64,000 nucleotides of DNA from Argyresthia goedartella (taxonomy: Eukaryota > Arthropoda > Insecta > Lepidoptera > Argyresthiidae): assembly GCA_949825045.1 (NCBI GenBank), contig OX463829.1, positions 9,796,001-9,860,000 of the forward strand, given 5' to 3'. The notes under the pieces are model-generated. The model did not search any database. It was not told the DNA's origin and saw only the letters and a program-made list of their open reading frames with translations. Made by a program: the position numbers and the translations under genes. This document shows, in pieces, positions 37,155 to 47,735 of this stretch (positions are counted from its first letter, which is position 1; each line of letters opens with the position of its first letter).

Positions 37155-37370
37155 CATCACTGACTTAATGACCCGGCACAAAATCTTCATTCAAATATGG
37201 GTTTTAGGTTGTGATCTGTAGGTTATACTTTACAATGTTCACTTACCTTAGCTAACGAGCCTGCCGCTAACGTACCACTCGATAGTATATCTACAGAGCA
37301 CAACCTAAAATCCATATTAGAATGAATATTTTTGCCGAGTGGGAGCGGGGTCGTATAATTCAGCGATGAC
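37155..37370. mobile_element. Foldback MITE with about 45-bp arms
   Basis: 'aatatgggttttaggttgtg' with 'atctgtagg' (37190-37225) is matched by 'ctacagagcacaacctaaaa' with 'tccatattagaatg' (37290-37335). The arms differ at several positions. Non-coding. Confidence 0.65.
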
Positions 37371-38039
37371 CTAATTCTCCCTATGGCCCCTTTCATCTTG
37401 ATTTAGGCGGCGTCTATTTGGGAGATCCAATCGCCGCTCGCGGCTTTACCTACATACAGTCAGATTCGTGAAAGCCACATTTGTTAGTAGCTATGAGTCT
37501 TGATTGAAGTTCTGTTGGTGTTGGTCCTCATGATGACTAAGTGTACCGCCGTCGTCGTCGGATCCGACTCTGAAATTAGAAGTTATTCGATGCCTAAAAA
37601 TTCGATTGCAGCGTACCAAGCGGAGTTTTTCTTTCCCACGAAAAACTTCACGCGGAGATCGGCTTTAGAAGTTCTATTGCTTGCCTATAGATGGCGATGA
37701 ACCTTGACATAGGCGTTTGGATACATAAATATCGAGGTGCGTGTCACCGCTGAAAGGATTAAAATGTTAATTTATTTACAGCTATACTGGATAAAAAAAA
37801 ATGTTTGTTGAATTAAAAAGTATTTTTTTAATAGGAAATATTCTCCACTCTCCAAGATACAACCCATCTTAGAGCTTAGACTGGTTTTATTTTGCATTTT
37901 TGGAACTAGCTAAACTCATCTTTGTTTGACAGCTGTCAACGCCCGCTGCACTGGCCACTGCGCTCCGACTCCGTGTTAAATTCTTCAAAATTAAATGGAA
38001 TATTGTTGCTAATTCTTCCGAAAATCTGCAGTTAAAACC
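37371..38039. other. 5' flank of the DHX57-like gene
   Basis: 37500-37700 has a 66-codon frame with a hydrophobic start ('LLVLVLMMTKCTAVVV') but no family match or clear ATG context. The promoter and 5' UTR of the gene starting at 38040 probably lie in the last few hundred bases; no element can be named. Confidence 0.35.
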
Positions 38040-38107
38040 ATGGATAGCCAAAGCAAGAAACTAGCCGAAGATATCTTCTTCCGGGAACCCGCAGACCCTC
38101 GAATAAG
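38040..38107 (+). CDS. DHX57: DHX57-like RNA helicase, exon 1
   Basis: Translation starts at an ATG in a strong context ('aaaaccATGG') and reads 'MDSQSKKLAEDIFFREPADP' then 'RIR', with the last codon split by a 'GTATTC' donor at 38108 (phase 2). The exon has no domain by itself and is placed here because it joins in frame to exon 2 (AG + G = Arg), which lacks a start. Upstream sequence is repeat-poor and could hold the promoter. Splice sites are inferred from sequence only. Confidence 0.65.
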
Positions 38108-38400
38108 GTATTCTAAACATGACCCTTATTTCGCCAGCTTTGTTTCAATATTTTAATCCTTTATTCAATTTATTCCATTAATTCCAAATAATCTGAACAG
38201 TTCTTGCTCTACCATTTCATGGATAATGCAACAGCTACGCTCTACAAAAACCATAGTAGTAATTTCAAGATAGCAGACATAACCTAACTTTGACTTGATT
38301 TTCCTTATTAAAACTTCTACTATAAGTCTATCCATACTAAGAAGAAACTTTATAGCTAACCTAAAACTTCATAAAATCCACTTTTTAAACACTAGGGATG

Positions 38401-38801
38401 TTACCAAAACAATTGGAATGAATCGAAATTGTCTGGTGCTTTGTCCACTTGTACCGAATGATACGAAGCATTGTCCATAATAATTATAGATGGATTTTGT
38501 AGGCTGATCAACAGATTTTCGGACCATGGTTTGAAAACCTCAAAATTCATTTCTTCATGGTAATCCCCCGTAGATTTAGAGGCGAATGCAAGGAGGGTGT
38601 CTGTAATAAATCCTTCAGAAATTGAACCCGCATGACATATAATAAGGCAAGCTCCTTTTCCTGTTGGCACTTTTGAGGTGGAGGCCGCTGTATCATCAGT
38701 CCATGTCTGGGAAACTGTGTAGTTTGCATTCTACCACGTTTCATCAATAAAAATAACATTGTCCCAATCCAACTTTCCAATTCACAAATGTTTTAAGGGT
38801 G
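38401..38801 (-). pseudogene. Dead DDE transposase fragment in DHX57 intron 1
   Basis: One - frame from about 38801 down reads 'WDNVIFIDETW', a TAG stop (38731-38733), 'NANYTVSQTWTDD', 'GKGACLIICHAG', 'STGDYHEEMNFE' and 'IIIMDNASYHSVQVDKAPD', ending near 38401. 'IDETW' and 'IMDNASYH' carry the first two acidic residues of a DDE_3-like transposase of the Tc1/mariner type. The third catalytic residue and the C-terminus are lost. A second relic of the same family, holding the next part of the protein, is at 46080-47545 (-). Not functional. Confidence 0.85.
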
Positions 38802-39175
38802 TATCAATTCTTATGATTAATAGATTTTTATGAGTAATATCCCCTCACTAACAGGCGAAGATTGACACCTGTCAAATTGGCTGTTGTCAATTGTCAATTG
38901 TAAGACGGGCTGGTTTCCGCAACTCGACAACGAAAGCGCCTATTTTGCGTGTGGATGGGAATGCGATATCATTCGAGCCAACCCAACTCCTCCAGGAACG
39001 CCAGCAGGCCTAAAAGTTGGCTGTTATATTGGATAGACTATACTACTGTTACAAGTATATACGAAAATATAGTTGCTGATGCTCCTGATAGGCAAAAATT
39101 ATCATGTTCCTTTATTTCAGACCTAAGATTTGCTTAAATTACTGTAGTACATTACATTACAATACAATTTGTCAG

Positions 39176-39332
39176 GAAACCAAAAGAAGAAGTGAAGGAG
39201 GAATCACACCCGCATCTCAAAGTGGAGATGCAGACGTTGCGAATGAATGGCGACTCACAGAAACTGGTGATGGATACTCTCCGATTCCTGCACGGTCCTG
39301 ACTATAAACTTGGTAGTGCTGGTCTTTACAAG
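39176..39332 (+). CDS. DHX57: DHX57-like RNA helicase, exon 2
   Basis: After an 'atttgtcag' acceptor the frame reads 'KPKEEVKEESHPHLKVEMQT' then 'LRMNGDSQKLVMDTLRFLHG' and 'PDYKLGSAGLYK', ending at a 'GTGAGA' donor (39333), phase 0. The 'HGPDY.L.SA.LYK' segment before a 'DKGSSLKNKYW' exon agrees with my recollection of animal DHX57 N-termini. The first base completes the Arg codon of exon 1. Two overlapping alternative + frames here are shadows. Confidence 0.75.
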
Positions 39333-39354
39333 GTGAGACACATAATCATCATCA

Positions 39355-39460
39355 ACATACGACAATATATAATGACAACCTCTGTGGTGCTGCAGTTAAG
39401 GCTCTGCCTACAACGCGAGAGGTCCCGGGTTTGATCCCAGGCTGGGGATAAAGAAAAAAA
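39355..39460 (+). mobile_element. Possible SINE head
   Basis: 'gttaaggctctgcctacaac', then 'gtcccgggtttgatcccagg' has a box B-like core ('ggtttgatccc'). It lies just after the exon 2 donor and before the inverted LINE tail. Box A is weak. Confidence 0.4.
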
Positions 39461-39479
39461 AACCTAGTTCTTGTATGTC

Positions 39480-40700
39480 TATATTCATCATTCATTATTG
39501 TTTATTGAACACAGATATTTCAAATGTTACACTTATGGAAAAGGTATGTACAAAGGCGACCTTATCTCTCAAAAGAGATTTCTTCCAGCAAACCAAGGCA
39601 TGACAGGAAAATTTACCATGAAAGGCAGTGCACAATATCTAATCTGTATTCAAATACTCTAAGTAAATTAAATATCCATGTCATAGCTATATCGTAGAAT
39701 TTGATTATTTCATGAAATAGCCAACTACTGATTGACTATCTCAGAAATCAATGGTTCAATAGATTCTAAATGTGATCTTGTATATGTGAAAAAGTAGTTT
39801 GATGAATAAAGACTACAACAATTTTTGATACAACGTAATTTTAACAGAAGTCTGCTGCATTTGGAATCAGAGAGTGGTCCCATCTCCGATCCCAAGACTG
39901 CCTTGTCGCCGGGCTAAGCAGCAAACACACACAATACACACACGAACAAATACACACCCTCTCATACACACACACACACACACAATGCACTGCATTTAAT
40001 GTTATATATCTTTTCCTTTTTTTGTATCTACCCATTTGCCAACAGGTATTTTAATTTAATTTTATAATTCTGTTTTTAGACTGCAATTAGTTGGTAGATC
40101 ATTCTCCAGATATTAACTTACTGAGAGATGGTCCCTGACCAGAGCAAGATTTAATGTGCTATTTTGCCCTAAAAATAGAACTAACCTACATTAGATATAA
40201 GAAAACCTGTAATTACTATTTCAAATAACACTTGAACTTTGAAGTTATCAACATATATACTAATAATATACATTCTTTAACTATCATGAAAGAGAGAGGA
40301 AGTCCTCTGTTACCTAGTTTTGAAAGAGAAAAGAGTGGGACCGTCTCTTATAGTCCAAGGAAGTGTGTTCCACAGTCGGACCAACCTGAAGGTGTGCTCA
40401 TATGCCGAGGTGGTGTGCCTTAGTGTGGCTAAGAGTGAGACTGTGTGAGATCTCCGGTGCCGATCTTCTGAAAAGAAATACTTAAAGCGGTCTCGAAGGT
40501 AGTTGAGATAGTGGGGATTTTTCAATATATCAAAAAGTTTTTTGTCTTCCTGTGTTACTGCGATCTCTCTGTCTGCAATATTAAAAAGATAAGAAAGAAT
40601 ATGAGAGTCTCGGCGACGACGAATCAGAAGCCACCGCAAATCTTTGCAATATTGAGAAACATGGTCGAATATATATGTGTGTGATGTCGCTGTTCCCACA
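39480..40700 (-). mobile_element. 5'-truncated LINE, CR1/Jockey-type, in DHX57 intron 2
   Basis: The coding end (40759-40310, - strand) has 'DHVSQYCKDLRWLLIRRRRD', 'SHILSYLFNI', 'LKNPHYLNYLRDRFKYFF' and 'LWNTLPWTIRDGP', parallel to the LINE at 903-3218. Between 'LFNI' and 'LKNPHYL' there is an in-frame insert of 17 residues ('ADREIAVTQEDKKLFDI') not in the first element. The 3' tail (39610-39480) has 'TTTGCTGGAAGAAATCTCTT' and 'CGCCTTTGTACATACC'. The middle (about 39660-40300) is diverged 3' UTR or an insertion. Confidence 0.8.
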
Positions 40701-40774
40701 ACACAGGGAAGTACTAGTGTGGGGTCAGAAGCAATGTATATGCCTGTGTAATTGTTCATGTTTTATGTTTATAC

Positions 40775-40900
40775 ATAACCCACATCTTCCCAATGCTGGG
40801 CATAGGCCTCTCCTCCATAGTGCTAATCATAATCATAAACCACATCTATTGAGATCCTGTTGACTTCATGATATTGTCGGATCATCAGGAAGGTCCCTCC
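40775..40900 (-). repeat. RTE 3' end fragment
   Basis: 'cccacatcttcccaatgctg', 'ggcataggcctctcctccat' and 'gatattgtcggatcatcagg' match the 9050-9170 3' region of the RTE LINE. Confidence 0.65.
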
Positions 40901-40999
40901 CCTCAGTCACATCAGTCTGTCAATTATTTTATTCATGCACAAATGCACAAATGCCCCCTCAACAGGGGTTGGTGTAGATTCTACTTCTCCCTGGAATTA

Positions 41000-41165
41000 T
41001 TGGGAAATATTAAACTGCACAGCAAATGTACTAATTTTCACAGCAAATATCAAGGCAAAATACTGCAGTAGCTTATTTGAAGGCTTAAGGGGTCACCCCT
41101 TAAGCCTTCAAATAAGCTACTAAAATCTGTTAGGTTGAACATGTAAGAACAACAAAAATACTTAA
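41000..41165. repeat. Family B repeat with a 55-bp palindrome
   Basis: 'aaggcaaaatactgcagtag' and 'gttgaacatgtaagaacaac' are family B modules. Between them 41067-41121 is a perfect palindrome (27-bp arms around a single C) that replaces the 'gggtgagcgaagcgaag' segment of the other copies. Confidence 0.8.
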
Positions 41166-41475
41166 AAGATAAAAAGTGGTTTTGCTGATCCTTTTTTGCT
41201 GTGATAATCAGTATTTTTGATGTGGGTTAAATACTACCCTTTATTATTTATGTACTTCAATCACACCAAGTTACTGGAGTTACTGTAATCATATTCCCTG
41301 TGATACACAAAATAAGCACTGATCAATGTCCAAATAACCAATAGGCAAATTAACAGAGATCAGAGTCGATGTATATTTCTTTGAGGTAACATCTTGCAGT
41401 GATAAGATAATCAAAAAATAAAAGAAATAAATATTTGTAACATTTTATTTCAAGATGTCTATTTCTATGTTTCAG

Positions 41476-41624
41476 GATAAAGGCTCAAGCCTGAAAAATA
41501 AATATTGGATGGAACGCGGGAACCTCGTTGTGCAAGGAGGTTGCGATTACTCGTTAACACAGAAGCCTGACATAGCCAGCTCTTCTGACAGAATGAGAGC
41601 TTTCGCACTTGCTAAATTGGAGAG
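41476..41624 (+). CDS. DHX57: DHX57-like RNA helicase, exon 3
   Basis: After 'tatgtttcag' the frame reads 'DKGSSLKNKYWMERGNLVVQ' then 'GGCDYSLTQKPDIASSSDRM' and 'RAFALAKLE', with the last Arg codon split by a 'GTAACT' donor (phase 2). The final third ('RMRAFALAKLE') begins the UBA domain that continues in exon 4. 149 nt. Joining gives AG + G = Arg. Confidence 0.8.
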
Positions 41625-42016
41625 GTAACTGTCATTGTATATCCTCGGATTATGTCGTAACGCGCGACAGATATATTGCAACCAACACTATACTCCGATG
41701 AACTATGTCAACTCCGTATAAGTTTGCTAGTGCTAACTCGTGTTCTATCAGTCATGGCTAAGAGTCAACTAAAGGAAGCAATAGCCATTTTTACTGAGTC
41801 TCCTTTTTACACAGTCTTTCCTTTTTACACACTCTTTCTATTTTACACAGTTTTTGTCCACAAATGTGGCTGTAGGAGCCTTATGTTATCCTACAGGTCT
41901 GGTTACCCTCTCTGATACCAACAGGAGTAAGCGATACTGAGGTTGTAATGATGGTGAACCAATTGAGTTTTAGACAGAATTCTCGGTGAATTTTGGTGGC
42001 TACTTTTATCCTTGGT

Positions 42017-42772
42017 GCACACAGGCCTCAAAACGTCGCCACTAAACGCCCGCCCACCTATTTCCTGTACTCTTCACACATTTAATATGTTCACACCGCG
42101 CATGGTAAACGCCGGTGGCCGCCACACGCTCGCTACATATCGCCGTTGCTCGTTTATATGTACACACCGCGCATGGTAAACGCCGGTGGCCGCCACACGC
42201 TCGCAACATATCGCCGTTGCTCGTTTATATGTACACACCGCGCATGGTAAACGCCGGTGGCCGCCACACGCTCGCTACATATCGCCGTTGCTCGTTTATA
42301 TGTACACACCGCGCATGGTAAACGCCGGTGGCCGCCACACGCTCGCAACATATCGCCGTTGCTCGTTTATATGTACACACCGCGCATGGTAAACGCCGGT
42401 GGCCGCCACACGCTCGCTACATATCGCCGTTGCTCGTTTATATGTACACACCGCGCATGGTAAACGCCGGTGGCCGCCACACGCTCGCTACATATCGCCG
42501 TTGCTCGTTTATATGTACACACCGCGCATGGTAAACGCCGGTGGCCGCCACACGCTCGCTACATATCGCCGTTGCTCGTTTCTTGTGGCGCCACAAAACG
42601 ATGACACGTCACTTGGGCCATTAACCCATCCCCCTCTCCCTTCGCTGTAGTCAACCCAGGAGAAGCGTTTATGACACTGCAAGCAAAGGGGTAAAGAAGT
42701 AGCGGTCACCGACCACTTGCGGCGACCACTGACGGTTTGTGGCGACGTTTAGTGGGCCGTGTGCGGCCAGGC
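42017..42772. mobile_element. MITE carrying a minisatellite, in DHX57 intron 3
   Basis: Left end 'ggtgcacacaggcctcaaaa' with 'cgtcgccactaaacg' is matched by the reverse complement of the right end 'ggccgcacacggcccactaa' with 'acgtcgccacaaacc' (about 37 bp, imperfect). The 71-bp minisatellite fills most of the interior. No transposase; mobiliser unknown. Confidence 0.7.
42090..42582. repeat. 71-bp minisatellite, about seven units
   Basis: The word 'accgcgcatggtaaacgccg' recurs at exact 71-bp steps (ATG at 42102, 42173, 42244, 42315, 42386, 42457, 42528). Units differ mainly at 'ctcgctaca' versus 'ctcgcaaca', in the order T,A,T,A,T,T,T. The array stays open in several frames, which produces many overlapping ORFs of 65-83 codons; these are artefacts of the repeat. 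Confidence 0.95.
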
Positions 42773-42951
42773 TTACCCGTGATATTTAAGTTTTCTAAAA
42801 ACTACCGCAGATGGTGCGTCGCACGGAGACAACCTTACCTATGTAAAATTTACAACCACCGTGTGGCGCTGCGTCTTGTCGCCTATATTTTAGTTTAACT
42901 AATCGACACCATACTTCAGTTAGTTAATAAATGGCTTTCTCTAAATTTCAG

Positions 42952-43930
42952 GTACAATTTTCACTTGATACACTGTAAGGAAGCACTAGACGTGGCCGCG
43001 GAGGATGTGGACAAGGCATTAGAGCTATTATTCTACAAATACTTTGATATTAACCCCGAGGAAAAACCAGAGAATGTGCCTTCGCCAACAGAACTGCAAG
43101 AAATGAGAAACGACGAAAAAGCCGTCCTAGAATCAATATACGAAACGAGCTTCCAGGTCAAAGACAAAAACATGTGGAACGTGAGAGTAAAACTTGAATA
43201 CTTAACGAAACTGTACGAGAAAAAAGACGAAACCCCGAAACGAAAAGAAAACATAAACTACAACAACAAACATAATAACTTCAAAACGAAGAAGAAGGAA
43301 GTCTGCAAACTATTCCTCAAAGGCTCCTGCAGATACGCACACAAATGCAAGTTCTCACACGAAATAAATGCAGCAAACGATAAAAAACCAGACAGCCAGG
43401 ACACAGAAAATATATCTTATGAGCTAGAAGTACGATTTCCCGAAGACACAGTTTACCCTCATCAAGTGCCATTGATATACTTCAAAACGATTAACAGTAC
43501 TAGTGTAATCCCTCCTGTAACATGTTTGAAAGTCACCATGCGCCTTCTAGACGAAGCGAAATTATTAGCTCAAGACGGAATCCCAAGCATATACTCTCTA
43601 GTAGAGCTCCTAAGTAACGAAGAAGATATCACAAACTTCATAAAGTTTGACAAACGACAATTCCTCACACCCTCCGATATAATGTTCATAGATTTAATTC
43701 CGGAAGAAGACATTAAAGTCGCACAGCCAACGCATTATAAGAAAGGCGCGGACAAGAACAATCGAAGTAATATGAACATGGAGGAGGTGTATAGGGAAAA
43801 TGACGAGATTGCCAAACGGTGGTTGGAGAAGACTGATAATAATCGGTACAATAAGATGATGGCGGCGAGGAGACGGCTGCCAGCGTGGAAGAAGAGGAAG
43901 GAGATATTGAACTGTGTGCAGAAATCTCAG
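42952..43930 (+). CDS. DHX57: DHX57-like RNA helicase, exon 4 (UBA, RWD, CCCH)
   Basis: Large exon after 'ctaaatttcag', ending 'aaatctcag' before a 'GTCAGT' donor (43931). With exons 1-3 it gives about 451 residues. The UBA-like helix set ('HLIHCKEALDVAAEDVDKAL') is at about residues 112-158. An RWD domain starts near residue 171 ('MRNDEKAVLESIYE') and resumes at 'SYELEVRFPEDTVYPHQVPL' with its YPxxxP motif; the CCCH finger (C-x7-C-x5-C-x3-H; residues C243, C251, C257, H261) sits inside it. This order is that of DHX57, a DEAH-box helicase implicated in RNA metabolism. The end 'RRLPAWKKRKEILNCVQKSQ' leads toward the helicase core, which is not in the window. The frame runs on into the intron to 44005, which is a read-through. 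Confidence 0.9.
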
Positions 43931-43954
43931 GTCAGTGGGATTATAACAACAACA

Positions 43955-44105
43955 CGTCATTTGTTTGTATTTTTTGTATATGTTGATTTTTTCAAAAAGC
44001 GCTAAATCAACTTTGATTAAATTTTATGGGACCACCTCTGAAGTATGACCTACCAATCAAAACAAGAATCATCAAAATGACGAAGTAATCGAGTAACAAA
44101 CACAA
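43955..44105 (-). repeat. Family E repeat, inverted
   Basis: 'tgttgattttttcaaaaagc', 'gggaccacctctgaagtatg', 'acctaccaatcaaaacaaga' and 'atcatcaaaatgacgaag' are the reverse complement of 15490-15620. Confidence 0.7.
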
Positions 44106-44106
44106 A

Positions 44107-44507
44107 AAAAACCGGTCAAGAGCGAGTCTAAATCGCGCACAAAGGGTTCCGTACCACCGTTCAATGGAAGCGATGGTGTGGAGTGAATAGTTTGGATTTT
44201 ATACAGCAAAATATTGTTTACAAAGTTATTGGTGCGGTTACTTTCACACTCGATGTACGTAACCAGGTGCATCCATAAGTTTGTATGTGGTATTGAAAGA
44301 ATTGTTGTGTGGGGGCCCCCTTAAATATTTCTTTTATCCTGTTTTTTAGTATTTGTTGTTATAGCGGCAACAGAAATACATAATCTGTGAAAATTTCAAC
44401 TCTCTAGCTAGCTAGGTTCTTGAGATACAGCCTGGTGACAGAAGGACGGACAGCGAAGTCTTAGTAATAGGGTTCCGTTCTTACCCGTTGGGTACGGAAC
44501 CCTAAAA
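44107..44507 (+). repeat. Family C element, complete copy 2
   Basis: 'accggtcaagagcgagtcta', 'aagggttccgtaccaccgtt', 'gtggagtgaatagtttggat', ending 'gggtacggaaccctaaaaa'. Nearly identical to 28850-29275 but with a shorter 'gacgg' run, so both belong to one young subfamily. Confidence 0.85.
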
Positions 44508-44559
44508 ACAGACGAATTGAAAACCTCCTCGTTTTTGAAGTGGCTGAAAAAAAATACTA

Positions 44560-44955
44560 TCATTGATGCATAAGTAAAAGAAGGTATATTTAATGGCCCA
44601 GATCTCAAGAATTTAATAAAAGATTCGTTGTTTATTTCAACTTTAGATAAGAAAGAAAATAATGCTTGGTTGGGATTTGTTGAAGTCACGGAAATATTCT
44701 TGGGAAACAAAACGGTCTCCCCTTTTGAAAGCCTTATAAATGAATTGTTAAATGCTTATAAGGAATTGGGTAGCAATATTAACATTACATACATATTTAT
44801 TTACATAGATTTTTCTAAAGAAAATCTAGTTCCAGTGCTAAACGCTTTCACCAAGATATTGCTTCTATATATAAGCGTTTTCATGGAAAATGGTTCTTTG
44901 CAGTGCTTGCATACTACTGTTGATAAGAGAAACACTTACTATTTCATGCAATAGA
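44560..44955 (+). pseudogene. Fragment of the 'RFHQDI' protein family
   Basis: The + frame reads 'DLKNLIKDSLFISTLDKKEN', 'AWLGFVEVTEIFLGNKTVSP', 'LLNAYKELGSNINITYIF'. After a frameshift near 44830 it continues as 'AKRFHQDIASIYKRFHGKWF' and 'LAYYC*'. The order '.FLGN..', 'LL..YK.LG.N', 'RFHQDI', 'GKW', 'YC' matches an uncharacterised, probably transposon-derived, protein family frequent in insect gene predictions. Function unknown. Truncated at both ends, so a relic. Confidence 0.7.
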
Positions 44956-45019
44956 CAGGCAAAAAGACCAAATCAAGTTAAGTTTTACGGGTTACAAGTT
45001 AAGTTAAGTGCCTCGAAAA

Positions 45020-45115
45020 GGAAAAACGGAATTACTTGTGTGTCTGTCCTAGGCGGGTAAAAGTAATATCGAATTCTGAACCGATTTTGTTGAAATTTGG
45101 TATACTTACCGGCGA
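45020..45115 (+). repeat. Family D fragment
   Basis: 'ttgtgtgtctgtcctaggcg', 'tcgaattctgaaccgatttt' and 'gttgaaatttggtatactta'. Confidence 0.6.
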
Positions 45116-45403
45116 TAATTTTTGCACATCGGTCTCTGGAAAGAGGCAATGAATGTGGCCAACGAAAATTTCAGTGAATGAAAAAAAAAAGTGTTTTTAG
45201 TTTTTTATTATCTTAAAAATTTACGGAGTAATTATAGCTCAAAGTTGGACTCCCCGCGAAACGATTTTATCAACTGAGCATAGTATGTAGGATCAGCGAT
45301 GACGTCACTTTACTAGTCAGGTGACCGGATCGGTCTGGCTCATTCGTTCGGCTCAAGCGCGCCATACTGTAAACAACCCGCACTATACACAAGTATTATA
45401 ACT

Positions 45404-45560
45404 AAAATGACCAAGAAATATTGCATTTTGTCCACGTGCAGTAACTCGAGTGTGAAAACACAAAATAAGTTATTTTTTTATGTGAAATTATTTAAGACCT
45501 AAAATTTTAAAAAAAGTGGATGAACACCGTAATGAGAGAAGATCCAGATAGTACCAGATA
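45404..45560 (+). pseudogene. THAP-domain remnant
   Basis: 'MTKKYCILSTCSNSSVKTQN', 'KLFFYVKLFKT' and a stop, then in another frame 'KKWMNTVMREDPDS'. The start 'M.K.C....C.N', a hydrophobic 'FF..', and 'KW...V.R.D' follow the order of a THAP zinc-binding DNA-binding domain, found in P-element-like transposases and in some host genes. The later C-x2-H pair could not be placed. Short and broken; origin (transposon or retrocopy) not determined. Confidence 0.55.
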
Positions 45561-46079
45561 ATAGCTTGCAGTCTAGCTTGTCGGGGATATCGTAAGACAT
45601 AAAGGTCACGTGTCCTAAAGAAACAAATGACCGAATACTTCGAGTCTTCAGTATGAACATTGTGATAGCGAGAGGAAAAGAAGGTGCTAAATGTTCTTAA
45701 TCATACCATCAAAATGTAACACGCTTTTATTTATAAAATTAGGACTGTGATAAAAACGGGAAGATTTAACAATTAAAATGTAAAGGTATTAATGTTAAAA
45801 ATACATAATTATGTACGGTATGTAATTATGTTGTCGTAGACGAAGCTTTATTATCGTTAAAGGTTACAATGCACTTATAAATGATATATTTGTTTTTGGG
45901 GTTAATTTATTTTAAACTTTTTAGATACTTTTTAATAAAAGCTTGTTTTTTAAAAAGTTTTTTTTTTATATTTTATAATACTTCAATAGAAAAAACTGTT
46001 ATAAGAACATCGATCGAGTGGCCGGCCGGACTCAGACAGACTGCGGCGAGTCAAAGATTGACGCCATCATAAAAGCCGA
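45561..46079. other. Unassigned DNA
   Basis: No feature recognised. Confidence 0.35.
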
Positions 46080-47545
46080 TGCCATATGACAAATTTACGA
46101 AGCGTTTCGGAAATGGCGGATATGTTTTTGGACATAACTTCGGTGATACTGTGGCTATTAAAACGAAACAAAACTGTTTTAATCTCGACAAACCTGGCTT
46201 TAATACTTCTTCTTTTTGCAAATCTGTCTATGTTCCCAATGAGGTCAATATCACTGTCACAATCAGCCGTAATTATTACGAGTCTATAAGTGTAATCGTC
46301 CATATGGGGATGAATTCTTCAATATTAATTCTCGCATTTGGTTGCATGATGGCAACCTTTTTTCATTCTTCAGCTCCGATCATGTTTACTTTTTCATCCA
46401 ATTTTTTTTTACTGAAGTTAAATTCATATCTACAATTCTACCGGCTTTATATGGTGACAATCCCAACGCAGTGTGCCCATGTTCGGCAAGTAATTTGTCC
46501 AAGGAAAACTCTGTAAACCTTTTTTTGTACTGAAAATTGTTATTTGTGTCACAAGGAAGCAAAATATTGTATTTACGTAATCCAGAGTGAAGTGAAGGAT
46601 TCTAACTTGAGCGTAACGAAGGATTCAAGCGTTAACGCCCGTGACGAAAATAATTTTGCTCCTGAGTGACACACAAAACTTTTCACACCGACTATGAGGA
46701 AAAAATTAAATAACTATACTTTGAATTATACTTTCACCGCTTTTACAGTAATTGAACAACGAAAACGAATGGCGGATTGTGAAGGATTAGGGAAAGGCCA
46801 CAGATAAAATATTCCTGTGCTACTTTGACCAATGTGTAAAAATAATCGAATCGAATATTACAATGGTATCGAATATCAGTATTCATTATATCACAATAAC
46901 AGTCATCGATAGTTTTGATTTCAGTAAAACTTATAATTTATTGTGACACTTTTTATATATTTCGAAAAATTCATAAATTTTCATATAACATTGTTAAAGT
47001 TAAAACTTGAAACATATTCGTTTTAATCGACTTCTATGAAATTACAATCGATTATTTTATTAAGATCTGTGTTCAATTGGCACATTGCGTAAATGCTACA
47101 TGCCAATTAATAAATTAAAAAAGAAGCTTGAACAGAAAAGTAGCATTTTGCTCGTCGTGGAGCAAAACTTACTTTTCCGAGTGAAAGGTGTGAAAATAAT
47201 ATTGTAAATCTGGGGTTTTGTTAATTTTAGATCAACTGGAATTTCATGACTGTCTAACCAGTTGCCCATTTCCTGTTTAGCGGTTTTTGAATTTGGAGGT
47301 ATTTTGACATATTTATTGTGTTATGGTGCGTTGTCGATAACTAGAACAGAACCAGGGGATATATTTGGGATTAATTGATTATCTAGCCATTTCTCGTAGT
47401 TATCGTTATTCATTTCATTGTGATAATCACCTGTAAGTATCCGTGGAATTATACGTTAAAAAGGCGCAAGGTACAAAGCTTTTTTGTTCCCTGCATGAAC
47501 TATTATCAAACGTTGACCTTTTGAAAATGGCCTTTTAACTCCTTT
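46080..47545 (-). pseudogene. DDE transposase relic split by a later repeat
   Basis: Read on the - strand from 47545: 'KGQRLIIVHAG', 'LTGDYHNEMNNDNYEKWLDN', 'GSVLVIDNAP', 'MGNWLDSHEIPVDLK', 'TKPQIYNI' (to about 47206). The frame resumes at about 46537 with 'NFQYKKRFTEFSLDKLLAEH', 'GHTALGLSPYKA', 'LTSVKKNWMKK' and 'NIEEFIPIW'. These are consecutive parts of the same DDE_3-like transposase family as 38401-38801. The 0.66 kb between them is a separate repeat (family I). Stops and frameshifts are many. The + and - ORFs at 46067-46533 are partial shadows of this relic. Confidence 0.8.
46538..47205. mobile_element. Repeat family I, copy 1 (in the DDE relic)
   Basis: Starts 'gttatttgtgtcacaaggaa' and ends 'ccgagtgaaaggtgtga'. 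It is about 670 bp, colinear with 63109-63888. Key words: 'gaggattcaagcgttaacgc'-type sequence, 'ttttgctcctgagtgacaca', 'acagtcatcgatagttttga', 'gtgttcaattggcacattg'. Non-coding; ends are set by the interrupted transposase frame and by comparison with copy 2. Confidence 0.8.
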
Positions 47546-47735
47546 TTAGGGTTCTGTACCCGAAGGGTGCCAAACGGGACCCTACTACTAAGCCTCCGCT
47601 GTCCGTCTGTCACCGGGCTCTACCGGAACAACCGGAATAGCTAGAGAGCTGAAATTTTTACAGATGGTGTATTTCTCTTGCCGCTATCTATAACAACAAG
47701 TAATGAAACATACCGGTTTATAAGAATTAAAAAAA
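47546..47735 (-). repeat. Family C fragment, inverted
   Basis: 'tagggttctgtacccgaagg', 'tgccaaacgggaccctacta', 'ctgtccgtctgtcaccgggc' and 'gagctgaaatttttacagat'. Only one end of the element. Confidence 0.75.
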